A stretch of 64,000 nt of DNA, taken from assembly GCA_028681335.1 (NCBI GenBank), contig JAQUIT010000003.1:186001-250000 (forward strand), in the 5' to 3' direction. The notes under the pieces are model-generated. The model was not told the origin of the DNA. It saw nothing but the letters and a program-made list of their open reading frames with translations, and ran no database searches. This DNA comes from Desulfuromonadaceae bacterium (GTDB lineage Bacteria; Desulfobacterota; Desulfuromonadia; Geobacterales; Pseudopelobacteraceae). The translations under genes were made by a program, and so were the position numbers. Positions within the stretch are counted from its first letter, which is position 1. Every line of letters begins with the position of its first letter. Of this stretch, positions 50,444 to 60,400 are shown one piece after another.

Positions 50444-52204
50444 ATGAAAGAAATTCTCTCCGGCAATGAAGCCATCGCCCGCGGCGCTTATGAAGCTGGG
50501 TGCCTTGTGGCTTGTGCCTATCCTGGAACACCCTCCACAGAAATACTTGAAAATGCATTGAAATATAAAGAGATCAACTCTTCCTGGGCACCCAATGAAA
50601 AAGTGGCCCTTGAGGTGGCAATCGGCGCTTCTTTTGGCGGTGGCAGGGCGCTCTGTACCATGAAGCATGTCGGCGTCAACGTGGCGGCCGATCCGCTCTT
50701 TACCCTCTCTTATACCGGTGTTCGCGGTGGCCTCGTGCTGGTTGCGGCGGATGACCCGGAAATGCACTCTTCCCAGAATGAGCAGGACAGCCGCAACTAT
50801 GCCCGCTTTGCCAAGGTGCCGATGCTGGAGCCTGCCGATTCTCAGGAATGCAAGGAGTTTACGCGGCTGGCTTTTGAACTTTCAGAGCAGTACGACACGC
50901 CCTTCATGCTCAGAAGCAGCACCCGTATTTCGCACGGTAAATCGGTGGTGGAGCTGGGTGAGCGGGTAACTGATCTGCCGCTGCCCAAGCTGGAAAAGAA
51001 TCCGGCTAAACTGGTAATGCTCCCTGGTAATGCGAAGGTTCGCCATCCACTGGTCGAACAGATGCTGGTCGATCTTTCCAAGGCAGCGGCAACGATGCCG
51101 TTCAACCGCATGGAGCTGCGCGACACGTCCATCGGCATCATCACCGCCGGTATCTGTTATCAGTATGTCAGGGAAGTCCTGCCGAATGCTTCGACTCTTA
51201 AACTCGGCATGGTACACCCGCTTCCGCATGATCTGATCCGTGAATTTGCCGCCTCAGTTGATGTGCTGTATGTCATTGAGGAGCTGGACCCATTTATCGA
51301 AGATCAGGTCAAGGCGATGGGGATCACTGCCGTCGGCAAGGAGATCGTCTCTCTGTGTGGCGAACTGACACCCGGCCGCCTGCGCAGTGCCTTTGGTCTG
51401 CCGCAGCCGGCGGCCATTGCTGCCGATAAAATGCCGGGCCGTCCGCCTAACATGTGCCCCGGCTGTCCGCATCGTGGTGTTTTCTTTTCTCTCAACCAGC
51501 TTAAAGCATACGTAACCGGTGATATCGGCTGCTACACATTGGGCTTTATGCCGCCCCTCTCGGCGATGGACACCTGTGTCTGCATGGGGGCTTCGATCGG
51601 CATGGCAACCGGTGTGACCAAAGTGGTTTCAGATGAGGAAAAGAAAAAGGTTGTGGCCGTGATTGGTGACTCGACGTTCCTGCATACCGGGATGAACGGC
51701 CTCATGGATATGGTCTACAACAATTCACCGGCTACGGTGATCATACTTGACAACAGCATTACCGCGATGACCGGCCGCCAGGACAACCCTGCTACCGGCT
51801 TTACGTTAATGAATGAACCGACGAATGCCGTTAATATTCCTCTGCTCTGCAAGGCTCTGGGGGTAAAGAATACCCGCATCATCAATCCGCTTGATCTGGA
51901 AGAGACCAAGCGGGTTATTGCCGAAGAGATGGCCCGTCCCGAACCTTCTGTCATTATCACCAATAAGCCATGTGTGTTGATCAAGCGGGACGATGTTTTC
52001 CAAAAAGGTCCGGCATATGCGGTTGAGGATGATGCGTGCAGTGGCTGTCGTGCCTGTCTGAAGATCGGCTGTCCGGCGATTGAATGGCGTCCGGCAGCTG
52101 ACGGTAGCAAGAAGGGTAAGGCGTACATAGATAAACTGCTCTGTACCGGCTGTGATGTCTGTCGCCAGCTATGCAAGTTTGACGCAATCGGGAGTGATAA
52201 ATGA
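50444..52204 (+). CDS. iorA: Indolepyruvate ferredoxin oxidoreductase subunit alpha
   Basis: 'LSGNEAIARGAYEAGCLVACAYPGTPSTEI', TPP domain 'CPGCPHRGVFFSLN', C-terminal 'CSGCRACLKIGCPAIEW...CTGCDVCRQLCKFDAI'. Confidence 0.95.
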   Translation: MKEILSGNEAIARGAYEAGCLVACAYPGTPSTEILENALKYKEINSSWAPNEKVALEVAIGASFGGGRALCTMKHVGVNVAADPLFTLSYTGVRGGLVLVAADDPEMHSSQNEQDSRNYARFAKVPMLEPADSQECKEFTRLAFELSEQYDTPFMLRSSTRISHGKSVVELGERVTDLPLPKLEKNPAKLVMLPGNAKVRHPLVEQMLVDLSKAAATMPFNRMELRDTSIGIITAGICYQYVREVLPNASTLKLGMVHPLPHDLIREFAASVDVLYVIEELDPFIEDQVKAMGITAVGKEIVSLCGELTPGRLRSAFGLPQPAAIAADKMPGRPPNMCPGCPHRGVFFSLNQLKAYVTGDIGCYTLGFMPPLSAMDTCVCMGASIGMATGVTKVVSDEEKKKVVAVIGDSTFLHTGMNGLMDMVYNNSPATVIILDNSITAMTGRQDNPATGFTLMNEPTNAVNIPLLCKALGVKNTRIINPLDLEETKRVIAEEMARPEPSVIITNKPCVLIKRDDVFQKGPAYAVEDDACSGCRACLKIGCPAIEWRPAADGSKKGKAYIDKLLCTGCDVCRQLCKFDAIGSDK

Positions 52205-52779
52205 GCAATCAGATAAAAAACATACTGCTGGTAGGTGTTGGTGGGCAGGGTATCCTGCTGGCATCTGAGATACTTTCAGAGGCTGCAATGCTGGCCGGTT
52301 TCGATGTCAAGAAGAGTGAAATCCACGGCATGTCCCAGCGTGGCGGCAGCGTTGTTTCACATGTACGCTACGGCACAGAGGTCTTTTCTCCGATTGTTCC
52401 AGAGGGGGAGGGGGATGTTCTGTTCGGTTTCGAACTGATGGAGACCGTCCGCTCGCTGCCGCTTCTAAAGCCGGGCGGTACCGTTGTGGCCAATGACCTG
52501 CAGATCTCTCCGCCGTCGGTATTAATGGGTCAGGAAACCTATCCTGCCGCTTTGCCGGAGCGTATCAAGGAGCGGTTTGCCGATTGCCTGCTTGTTGATT
52601 GTCAGAAGATTGCCACGGATGCCGGTAATGTCCGGGCTGCCAACACGGTTCTTCTGGGGGCGGTCTCGAAGCGGCTCGACATTGCTGAGGAGTTCTGGTT
52701 GAAAGCTCTGGAAAAAATGGTGCCGGTCAAGGCGCTTGAAGTCAACAAACGTGCTTTTCAGATGGGTAGAGAATTGTAG
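52201..52779 (+). CDS. iorB: Indolepyruvate oxidoreductase subunit beta
   Basis: 'NILLVGVGGQGILLASEILSEAAMLAGFDVKKSEIHGMSQRGGSVVSHVRYG'. Confidence 0.93.
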   Translation: MSNQIKNILLVGVGGQGILLASEILSEAAMLAGFDVKKSEIHGMSQRGGSVVSHVRYGTEVFSPIVPEGEGDVLFGFELMETVRSLPLLKPGGTVVANDLQISPPSVLMGQETYPAALPERIKERFADCLLVDCQKIATDAGNVRAANTVLLGAVSKRLDIAEEFWLKALEKMVPVKALEVNKRAFQMGREL

Positions 52780-52827
52780 GATTTTGTTGTGCCGCTGATT
52801 TAGTGTCAATACAGAAGAGGTAGACGT

Positions 52828-54132
52828 ATGTTTTTTAATGATGAATTTGAGACTTTGCCCCGTCCGGCACTTGAGGCTCTGCAGCTGAAGCGGCTTCAGT
52901 CTATGCTTGAAAGGGTGTACGCCAACGTGCCGTTTTACAAGACGACATTCGACACACTTGGAATTAAACCCTCCGTTGTGAAAAGTCTGGACGATCTGCA
53001 GAAACTCCCCTTTACCACCAAACAGGATATGCGCGATTCGTATCCGTATGCCCTGTTTGCCGCCCCGATGGAAGAGATTGTGCGTATTCATGCCTCCAGC
53101 GGGACCACCGGCAAGCCGACGGTTGTCGGCTACACTCAGAATGATATCAACATCTGGAGCGAACTGATGGCGCGCTCTTTTGTCGCCGCCGGTGCCCATA
53201 AAGGGGATATTATTCATAACGCCTACGGCTATGGACTTTTTACCGGGGGGCTTGGCGCCCATTACGGCGCAGAACGGCTGGGGGCTTCGGTTATTCCGAT
53301 CTCCGGCGGGAACACCAAGCGCCAGATCATGATCATGCAGGACTTCGGCTCAACCGTTCTTACCTGCACCCCCTCCTACTCACTCTTCATGGCTGAAGAG
53401 GCACAGGCGGAAGGTATTGATTTCAGAAACCTGAAGTTGCGTGTCGGTATTTTTGGCGCGGAACCCTGGTCGGAGGTGATGCGGGGCGAGATTGAGGCAA
53501 AACTCAACCTGTCGGCAATTGATATCTACGGTCTGTCCGAGATCATGGGCCCTGGCGTTGCCATCGAGTGCATCGAGGCAAAAAAAGGTCTGCATATCTG
53601 GGAGGATCACTTCATCCCGGAGATCATAAACCCGGAAACCGGCGAACGCCTGCCGGAAGGGGAGCGCGGCGAACTGGTCATAACGACCATTACCAAGCAG
53701 GGTATTCCGCTGATCCGCTACCGCACCCGCGACATCACCAGTCTGACCTATGAGCCTTGCATCTGCGGCCGGACCCATGCCCGCATCACCAGGATGAGCG
53801 GCAGGTCCGATGACATGCTGATAATCAGGGGCGTCAATGTTTTCCCTTCACAGATTGAGGCCATTCTGGTCGGTATCGAGGGGATTGAACCGCACTATAT
53901 GTTGATCGTTGATCGTGTCGGCACACTTGACACGCTGACGGTTGAGGTGGAGGTTAGCCAGCAGCTGTTCTCTGACGAGATCAAAGTGCTGCAGGCACTG
54001 TCGCGCCGGGTCGAAAAAGAGATCAAGGATATGCTTGGGGTGACCTGTACTGCGAAACTGGTAGAGCCGAAAACGATTCAGCGCAGCGAAGGCAAAGCCA
54101 AGCGAGTTATTGATAACCGGAAGTTGGCGTAA
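52828..54132 (+). CDS. paaK: Phenylacetate-CoA ligase family protein
   Basis: '[33 protein letters not shown]', '[18 protein letters not shown]', '[20 protein letters not shown]'. Confidence 0.93.
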   Translation: MFFNDEFETLPRPALEALQLKRLQSMLERVYANVPFYKTTFDTLGIKPSVVKSLDDLQKLPFTTKQDMRDSYPYALFAAPMEEIVRIHASSGTTGKPTVVGYTQNDINIWSELMARSFVAAGAHKGDIIHNAYGYGLFTGGLGAHYGAERLGASVIPISGGNTKRQIMIMQDFGSTVLTCTPSYSLFMAEEAQAEGIDFRNLKLRVGIFGAEPWSEVMRGEIEAKLNLSAIDIYGLSEIMGPGVAIECIEAKKGLHIWEDHFIPEIINPETGERLPEGERGELVITTITKQGIPLIRYRTRDITSLTYEPCICGRTHARITRMSGRSDDMLIIRGVNVFPSQIEAILVGIEGIEPHYMLIVDRVGTLDTLTVEVEVSQQLFSDEIKVLQALSRRVEKEIKDMLGVTCTAKLVEPKTIQRSEGKAKRVIDNRKLA

Positions 54133-54159
54133 GTACGTGAGTCTCTAGGGAGGTACACC

Positions 54160-54591
54160 ATGAAAGTCGAGCAGATATCCATTTTTATTGAAAACAAATC
54201 CGGCCGTCTGGCTGAAATCACCCGCATTCTCGGCGAAGCCGGTATCAACATCAGAGCACTCTCGCTCGCCGATACCACCGATTTCGGCATTTTGCGCTTG
54301 ATCGTCAATGACTGCGCAAAAGCTAACACCGTGCTGAAAGATAATGGCTTTACCGTCAGCAAGACCGAAGTCGTCGCTGTCGAAGTGCCGGACTGTCCAG
54401 GCGGTTTGTCGGCCATTCTCCAGACACTTGACGGTGATGCGATCAATGTTGAGTATATGTATGCGTTCGTTGAGCGTTGCGGCGGAAATGCGGTCATTAT
54501 CTTCCGTTTTGATGAAACCGACAGGGCGATTGCCGCACTGAAGGCCCATAACTTTAATATGCTGGAAGGAAGTCAACTGTACAGTATGTAG
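54160..54591 (+). CDS. ACT-domain protein (tandem ACT)
   Basis: '[45 protein letters not shown]' and a second ACT-like half. Confidence 0.88.
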   Translation: MKVEQISIFIENKSGRLAEITRILGEAGINIRALSLADTTDFGILRLIVNDCAKANTVLKDNGFTVSKTEVVAVEVPDCPGGLSAILQTLDGDAINVEYMYAFVERCGGNAVIIFRFDETDRAIAALKAHNFNMLEGSQLYSM

Positions 54592-54614
54592 TAAAAAAAC
54601 CATCGGGGGTCTAA

Positions 54615-55757
54615 ATGAAAAGAGTGTCGTTACTGTTAGGCGGTATCTGTTTGAGTCTTGTCTGTGCCACTGCATCATTTGCAGCCGGAACTATCAAAAT
54701 TGGTGCTCTTTTCGCCGTCACCGGCCCCGCCTCTTTTCTCGGTGAACCGGAAAAAAAGACCCTTGAGCTGCTGGTGAAAGAGGCCAATGAAAAGGGTGGC
54801 ATCAACGGCCAGAAGCTGGAGGCTGTTATTTATGATACCGGTGGCGATGCCACCAAAGCGGTTCAGTTGGCGACAAAGCTGATCAAGGATGATAAGGTCA
54901 GCGTCATTATCGGACCGAGCACGACCGGTGAAAGTATGGCCGTTATCCCTGTCGTTGAAAAATGGAAAATTCCGATGATCTCCTGCGCTGCCGGCATCAA
55001 GATCACCGATCCGGTCAAACAGTGGGTTTTTAAAACTCCGGCCAATGACCACGTCGCTGCCGAAAAGATCCTGAACTACATGGCTGGCAAAAAACAGAAA
55101 AGTATCGCGCTGTTGACTGTTACTGACGGCTTTGGGGCCTCCGGCCGCGAACAGATAAAGGTCCTTGCCAGGCAGAAAGGTTTCAGTATTGTGGCTGACG
55201 AAGTTTACGGCCCGAAAGATACCGACATGACCGCTCAGCTGACCAAGATTCGCGGTATCAAGCCTGATGCGATTATCTGCTGGGGGACAAACCCCGGTCC
55301 GGCGGTCATTACCAAGAACGTTAAACAGCTGGGTATCAGCACCCCGCTCTATATGAGCCATGGTGTTGCCTCGAAAAAATATATTGAACTGGCCGGCGCT
55401 GACTCGGCTGAAGGCGTTATGCTGCCTGCGGGCAAACTTGCCATATACGATGCTCTGCCAAAGGGTGACGTGCAGCAGAAGCTGCTCAAGAGCTACGATA
55501 AGACCTATAAAAAGGTGTATGGAACGGAAGCATCAACGTTTGGCGGCTATGCGTATGATGCGTTCCTGCTTGCCACAAGCGCCATCAAAAAATCAGGCTC
55601 TACGCCTGAGCAGATTCGCGCAGGAATCGAGCAGACCAGCAAACTGGTGAGCATCTCCGGAGTATTCACCATGTCCCCCAAAGATCATAATGGCCTTGAT
55701 CTGTCGGCTTTTGAGATGGTCAAAGTTGTCAAGGGTGATTGGGCACTGCTTAAGTAA
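54615..55757 (+). CDS. Branched-chain amino acid-type ABC transporter substrate-binding protein (copy 1)
   Basis: 'IKIGALFAVTGPASFLGEPEKKTLELLVKEANEKGGINGQKLEAVIYDTGGDATKAVQLATKLIKDDKVSVIIGPSTTGESMAVIPVVE'. Confidence 0.93.
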   Translation: MKRVSLLLGGICLSLVCATASFAAGTIKIGALFAVTGPASFLGEPEKKTLELLVKEANEKGGINGQKLEAVIYDTGGDATKAVQLATKLIKDDKVSVIIGPSTTGESMAVIPVVEKWKIPMISCAAGIKITDPVKQWVFKTPANDHVAAEKILNYMAGKKQKSIALLTVTDGFGASGREQIKVLARQKGFSIVADEVYGPKDTDMTAQLTKIRGIKPDAIICWGTNPGPAVITKNVKQLGISTPLYMSHGVASKKYIELAGADSAEGVMLPAGKLAIYDALPKGDVQQKLLKSYDKTYKKVYGTEASTFGGYAYDAFLLATSAIKKSGSTPEQIRAGIEQTSKLVSISGVFTMSPKDHNGLDLSAFEMVKVVKGDWALLK

Positions 55758-55786
55758 CTTCTCAACAGATTTAAGGGAGATATCAT

Positions 55787-56926
55787 ATGAACTTTAAAGT
55801 CATGCCTTTTGTGATGGCAGCAGTTACCCTGCTGTTTTCGGCCAATGTATTTGCCGCCGCGCCGATCCGGATCGGCGCCCTGTTTGCCGTGACCGGTCCC
55901 GCAGCTTTTCTGGGTGAGCCGGAGCGTAACACCGCCAAGATGGTTGTTGACGAGATTAACAGGGCGGGTGGGGTCAGAGGACAAAAACTTGAACTGATAG
56001 TTTATGATACATCAGGTGATGCGACGAAAGCTGTCCAGCTTGCAACCAAGCTGATCAAGGACGATAAGGTCGTTGCCATCATCGGACCAAGCACTACCGG
56101 TGAAACAATGGCTGTTATCCCGGTAGTGGAAAGAGGGCATGTTCCGCTTATCTCCTGCTCTGCCGGCAGCAAGATCACCGATCCGGTGAAACGATGGGTA
56201 TTCAAGACGGCTCAGAATGATTCCTTGGCGGTCGGCCGTATCTATGAATATCTGCAGAAGACAAAACAGACTAATGTTTCAATACTGACAGTATCCGACG
56301 GTTTTGGCGCATCGGGTCGTGAGCAGCTGAAGAGTCAGGCGGCTAGATACGGAATTACCATCGTTTCCGATGACACCTACGGCCCCAAGGATACCGACAT
56401 GACTGCGCAGCTGACCAAGATGCGTGGTTCCCGCACTCAGGCAATCATCTGCTGGGGTACCAATCCGGGTCCGGCTGTTATTGCTAAAAATGCCCAACAG
56501 CTCGGCATTAAGACACCTCTGTTCATGAGCCACGGCGTATCTTCCAAAAAATTCATTGAACTGGCCGGCGATGCAGCCGAAGGCATCAGACTTCCTTCCG
56601 GCAAGGTCGTTGTTGCTGATATGTTGCCAGCTTCCGATAAACAGAAAAAATCCCTGATGGCTTTTGTCAGAGACTACAAAAAGCATTACAACGCCGAAGG
56701 TGATCATTTTGGTGGACATGCCTGGGACGCCGTCATGCTGGTACGGAATGCGATTAACAACGGTGCGTTCACAGCAGCGGCAATTCGTGATCAGCTTGAG
56801 AGTACAAGAGGATTTGCCGGTATCGGTGGTAATTTCAATTACTCACCTCAGGATCATGCCGGCCTGGGTAAAGATGCCTTTGTACTGGTAGAGGTTAAAA
56901 ACAAAGACTGGATGATTGTAAAATAG
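55787..56926 (+). CDS. Branched-chain amino acid-type ABC transporter substrate-binding protein (copy 2)
   Basis: 'IRIGALFAVTGPAAFLGEPERNTAKMVVDEINRAGGVRGQKLELIVYDTSGDATKAVQLATKLIKDDKVVAIIGPSTTGETMAVIPVVE'. Confidence 0.93.
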   Translation: MNFKVMPFVMAAVTLLFSANVFAAAPIRIGALFAVTGPAAFLGEPERNTAKMVVDEINRAGGVRGQKLELIVYDTSGDATKAVQLATKLIKDDKVVAIIGPSTTGETMAVIPVVERGHVPLISCSAGSKITDPVKRWVFKTAQNDSLAVGRIYEYLQKTKQTNVSILTVSDGFGASGREQLKSQAARYGITIVSDDTYGPKDTDMTAQLTKMRGSRTQAIICWGTNPGPAVIAKNAQQLGIKTPLFMSHGVSSKKFIELAGDAAEGIRLPSGKVVVADMLPASDKQKKSLMAFVRDYKKHYNAEGDHFGGHAWDAVMLVRNAINNGAFTAAAIRDQLESTRGFAGIGGNFNYSPQDHAGLGKDAFVLVEVKNKDWMIVK

Positions 56927-56948
56927 TTTACGTGTCAGAGATTCTTCC

Positions 56949-56976
56949 GTAGGGGCGGGCGTACGTCCGCCCCTAC
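56949..56976. repeat. Intra-operon palindrome (REP/attenuator-like)
   Basis: GTAGGGGCGGgcgtacgtCCGCCCCTAC between the second SBP and livH. Confidence 0.7.
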
Positions 56977-56990
56977 ATTTATGAGGTAAA

Positions 56991-57872
56991 ATGCAGTTCG
57001 ACCAGATCTTACAATATACGCTGTCCGGTTTATCAACCGGGGCGATCTACGCTTTAATCGGCATCGGTTTTTCAATCATTTACAATGCTACCGGCATCAT
57101 TAATTTCGCCCAGGGTGAATTTGTCATGTTGGGCGGCCTCCTGACAATGTCATGCCTGACTGTTCTGAAGCTGCCGTTGTGGGCCGCAATTCCCTGTGCC
57201 ATCGCTGTTTCTACGCTTGTCGGTATTCTCTTTGAGCGCCTGGCCATCCGTCCGCTCCGGCAACCAACTCCCATTAACCTCGTTATCATTACCATCGGCG
57301 GAAGCATTCTGCTGCGCGGACTTGCGATGCTGGTGTGGGGTAAGGATACCCATTCGGTTCCCCCGTTTTCAGGTGATGCTCCGATCGCCATCGGCGGTGC
57401 CACTATTCTGCCGCAACATCTCTGGATCCTGGCGATCACCCTGATCATAATATTCATCAACAAAATCTATTTTTATCATACCATCAGCGGCAAGGCCATG
57501 CGGGCCTGTTCCTATAACCGGCGGGCAGCCGGTCTGGTCGGGATCGACGTCAAGCGCATGGTGCTGTTCTCGTTTATCATCAGCTCTGCCATGGGTGCCG
57601 TTGCCGGCATCATCGTTGCCCCGCTGACAATGACCGCCTACGATGTCGGCGTCATGCTGGGGTTGAAAGGTTTCTGCGCAGCGATTATCGGCGGTATGAG
57701 CAGCGGTCTGTCAACCGTTATCGGCGGCTTGATTCTTGGTGTGCTGGAATCGCTCGGTGCCGGCCTCATTTCTTCCGGCTACAAAGATGCCATCGCCTTC
57801 ATCATTCTGCTGTTGATCCTGTTTTTTAGGCCGCAGGGGCTTTTTGGCAAAGCCGATTCGGAGCGGGTCTGA
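56991..57872 (+). CDS. livH: Branched-chain amino acid ABC transporter permease LivH
   Basis: 'LSGLSTGAIYALIGIGFSIIYNATGIINFAQGEFVMLGG'. Confidence 0.93.
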   Translation: MQFDQILQYTLSGLSTGAIYALIGIGFSIIYNATGIINFAQGEFVMLGGLLTMSCLTVLKLPLWAAIPCAIAVSTLVGILFERLAIRPLRQPTPINLVIITIGGSILLRGLAMLVWGKDTHSVPPFSGDAPIAIGGATILPQHLWILAITLIIIFINKIYFYHTISGKAMRACSYNRRAAGLVGIDVKRMVLFSFIISSAMGAVAGIIVAPLTMTAYDVGVMLGLKGFCAAIIGGMSSGLSTVIGGLILGVLESLGAGLISSGYKDAIAFIILLLILFFRPQGLFGKADSERV

Positions 57873-57876
57873 CGCC

Positions 57877-58836
57877 ATGAAACGAGACTTTCTTCTGTTT
57901 ATCGGTTTTTCCGTGCTGGTCATGCTGGCCCCGCAGTATTTCAGGGGTGGCTACATGATGAATGTACTGGTGTTTGTCGGCATTAACACCATGCTGGCGA
58001 TTGCGCTCAACCTCCTCCTCGGCTATGCCGGCCAGATATCCCTCGGCCACGCCGGCTTCTTCGGCCTCGGCGCCTACCTGTCCGGAATCATGACGACCAC
58101 CTTCAGCCTGAACCCGTGGCTGGCAATGCCGCTTGCCGCTGTTGCGGTCGGCTCTCTCGCCTTTTTGATCGGTTTCCCGGTTCTGAAGCTCAAAGGGCAT
58201 TACCTGGCCATGGCAACGCTTGGCCTCGGCATAATTTTCTTCATTATCTTCAACGAGACCTACGAATGGACCGGCGGACCATCGGGTCTGTCCGGAATTC
58301 CCTATCTGGAGCTGGGCGGCATAAGTTTTAATTCTGATGTTAAGAGCTACTATCTGATCTGGGGCTTTACCCTGGCGGTAATGCTCTTTGCTCTCAATCT
58401 GGCGAGCTCCCGGGTCGGCCGCGCCTTGCGCGCGGTCCACGATTCCGAGGTTGCAGCACAGGTTCTGGGGGTTAATGCCCGCCTCCTGAAGGTGCAGATT
58501 TTTGCCCTTTCCGCACTACTATCATCCATTGCCGGCAGTCTCTACGCCCACACCATGACGTTCATATCCCCAACGTCATTCGGCTTCAACTTCTCTATCG
58601 AACTGCTGACAATGGTGGTTATCGGCGGACTCGGCAGTATTTACGGCTCATTCCTCGGTGCTGCACTTCTTACCTTGCTCCCGGAAATTCTGCGCGGAGC
58701 CAATGATTACGACATAATCATCTACGGCGGCTTGTTGATGGTGATGGTGATGTACATGCCCGGTGGGCTTGTGCGCGGCATTCCCGCTCTGTTCAGAAAG
58801 CTTGCCGGGCGGAAGGGGGGTGTCGACCATGCTTGA
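57877..58836 (+). CDS. livM: Branched-chain amino acid ABC transporter permease LivM
   Basis: 'MLAIALNLLLGYAGQISLGHAGFFGLGAYLSGI', 'VVIGGLGSIYGSFLGAALLTLLPEIL'. Confidence 0.93.
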   Translation: MKRDFLLFIGFSVLVMLAPQYFRGGYMMNVLVFVGINTMLAIALNLLLGYAGQISLGHAGFFGLGAYLSGIMTTTFSLNPWLAMPLAAVAVGSLAFLIGFPVLKLKGHYLAMATLGLGIIFFIIFNETYEWTGGPSGLSGIPYLELGGISFNSDVKSYYLIWGFTLAVMLFALNLASSRVGRALRAVHDSEVAAQVLGVNARLLKVQIFALSALLSSIAGSLYAHTMTFISPTSFGFNFSIELLTMVVIGGLGSIYGSFLGAALLTLLPEILRGANDYDIIIYGGLLMVMVMYMPGGLVRGIPALFRKLAGRKGGVDHA

Positions 58837-59584
58837 GGTCTCCGGCATTACCCAGATCTTCGGCGGTGTCACCGCCCTTGACAACGTGTCCTTTTCCATT
58901 GCCAAGGGCAACATTACCGGCGTCATCGGTCCTAACGGCGCCGGCAAAACGACACTCTTTAATATTATTACCGGAATTTACAGCCAGACTGCAGGCACGG
59001 TTACGCTCGAGGGGAAGAATGTCAGTGGTTTTCCACCTGAACGTCTGGCCCGTCTTGCCATGGTGCGGACCTTTCAGAATATCGAACTGTTCGGCGGAAT
59101 GACGGTATTGGAAAACGTCATGGTCGGCATGCACACCAGAAGCTCCAGCGGCCTGCTGGCCTGTGCACTCAAAATGCCCTGGACCATCTCCGAGGAACGG
59201 CGCATCCGCGACGGCGCCATGAAGTGGCTTGAATTTACCGGAATCGTGGATTTGGCCGATCATCTTGCCGGCAGTCTCCCGTTTGGAAAGGGGCGTCTTC
59301 TGGAGATAGCCCGGGCGCTGGCCGTTGAACCAAGAATTGTCCTCATGGATGAACCTGCGGCAGGACTTAACAGTCAGGAAACCCTCGGTCTGGCCCAGCT
59401 GATCAAGCGGATCAGGGATCTGGGGATTACCGTCGTGCTGGTGGAACACGATATGGAGCTGGTCATGGATATCTGTGACCGGATTGTGGTCCTCAATCTC
59501 GGCAGGAAGCTGGCTGAAGGAACCCCGCGCGAAATCCAGGAAAGCCCGGAAGTAATTTCTGCCTATCTAGGGGATGACGACTGA
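58829..59584 (+). CDS. livG: Branched-chain amino acid ABC transporter ATP-binding protein LivG
   Basis: 'MLEVSGITQIFGGVTALDNVSFSI', 'GPNGAGKTTLFNIITG', 'VLMDEPAAGLNSQET'. Confidence 0.94.
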   Translation: MLEVSGITQIFGGVTALDNVSFSIAKGNITGVIGPNGAGKTTLFNIITGIYSQTAGTVTLEGKNVSGFPPERLARLAMVRTFQNIELFGGMTVLENVMVGMHTRSSSGLLACALKMPWTISEERRIRDGAMKWLEFTGIVDLADHLAGSLPFGKGRLLEIARALAVEPRIVLMDEPAAGLNSQETLGLAQLIKRIRDLGITVVLVEHDMELVMDICDRIVVLNLGRKLAEGTPREIQESPEVISAYLGDDD

Positions 59585-60327
59585 TGCTGCGTCTTAAAAA
59601 TATCAATACCTACTACGGAAAAGTCCATGCGCTCAAGAACATCTCCCTGCATCTGGGGGAGGGTGAGATTGTGACGCTGATCGGTGCCAACGGCGCCGGT
59701 AAAACCACCATACTGAATACCATCTCAGGTGTCACGCCGGCCGCTGCCGGTGAAATCATGTTCTGCAAGGAAGTTGTCACCGCGCTTGCGCCGGACAAGG
59801 TTGTACAGCGCGGGATCTCCCAGGTGCCAGAAGGACGTCAGGTGTTCAAACCGCTCTCCGTCGAGGATAATCTTCAGCTGGGAGCGTATCTTCGTTATCG
59901 CAGCAGGGAAGGGAAGGCGGCCATCTACAAGGATATGGAGAAGGTGTTCACCCTGTTTCCGCGCCTTGAAGAGCGGCGCAAGCAGCTGGCAGGCACCATG
60001 TCAGGAGGCGAGCAGCAGATGCTTGCCATCGGGCGGGCGCTGATGGCCAATCCCAAGATGCTGCTCCTTGATGAGCCCTCGATGGGTCTTGCCCCGCTTG
60101 TTGTTCAGGAGATTTTTCGCGTGCTGGAGCGGCTGCGCCAGGAGAACGGCACGACAATCCTGCTCGTGGAGCAGAACGCCAAGGCGGCGCTCAAACTGGC
60201 TGACCGTGGCTATGTCCTTGAAACCGGCAAGGTGATCCTGGAAGGCCCGGCGGATGAACTGCTGGAGAACGCTGAAGTCAAGCGTGCCTATCTCGGTAAG
60301 GACAAGAAGGAAATGTGGGAACGATAA
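59584..60327 (+). CDS. livF: Branched-chain amino acid ABC transporter ATP-binding protein LivF
   Basis: 'GANGAGKTTILNTISG', 'VPEGRQVFKPLSVEDNLQLGAY', 'LLLDEPSMGLAPLVVQEIF'. Confidence 0.94.
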   Translation: MLRLKNINTYYGKVHALKNISLHLGEGEIVTLIGANGAGKTTILNTISGVTPAAAGEIMFCKEVVTALAPDKVVQRGISQVPEGRQVFKPLSVEDNLQLGAYLRYRSREGKAAIYKDMEKVFTLFPRLEERRKQLAGTMSGGEQQMLAIGRALMANPKMLLLDEPSMGLAPLVVQEIFRVLERLRQENGTTILLVEQNAKAALKLADRGYVLETGKVILEGPADELLENAEVKRAYLGKDKKEMWER

Positions 60328-60400
60328 TAGTATCACGCACACTGTTTCATATCTGACAAGTACCTATTACGCTGAGCTTGGTAATAAAGGGATTTGACTA

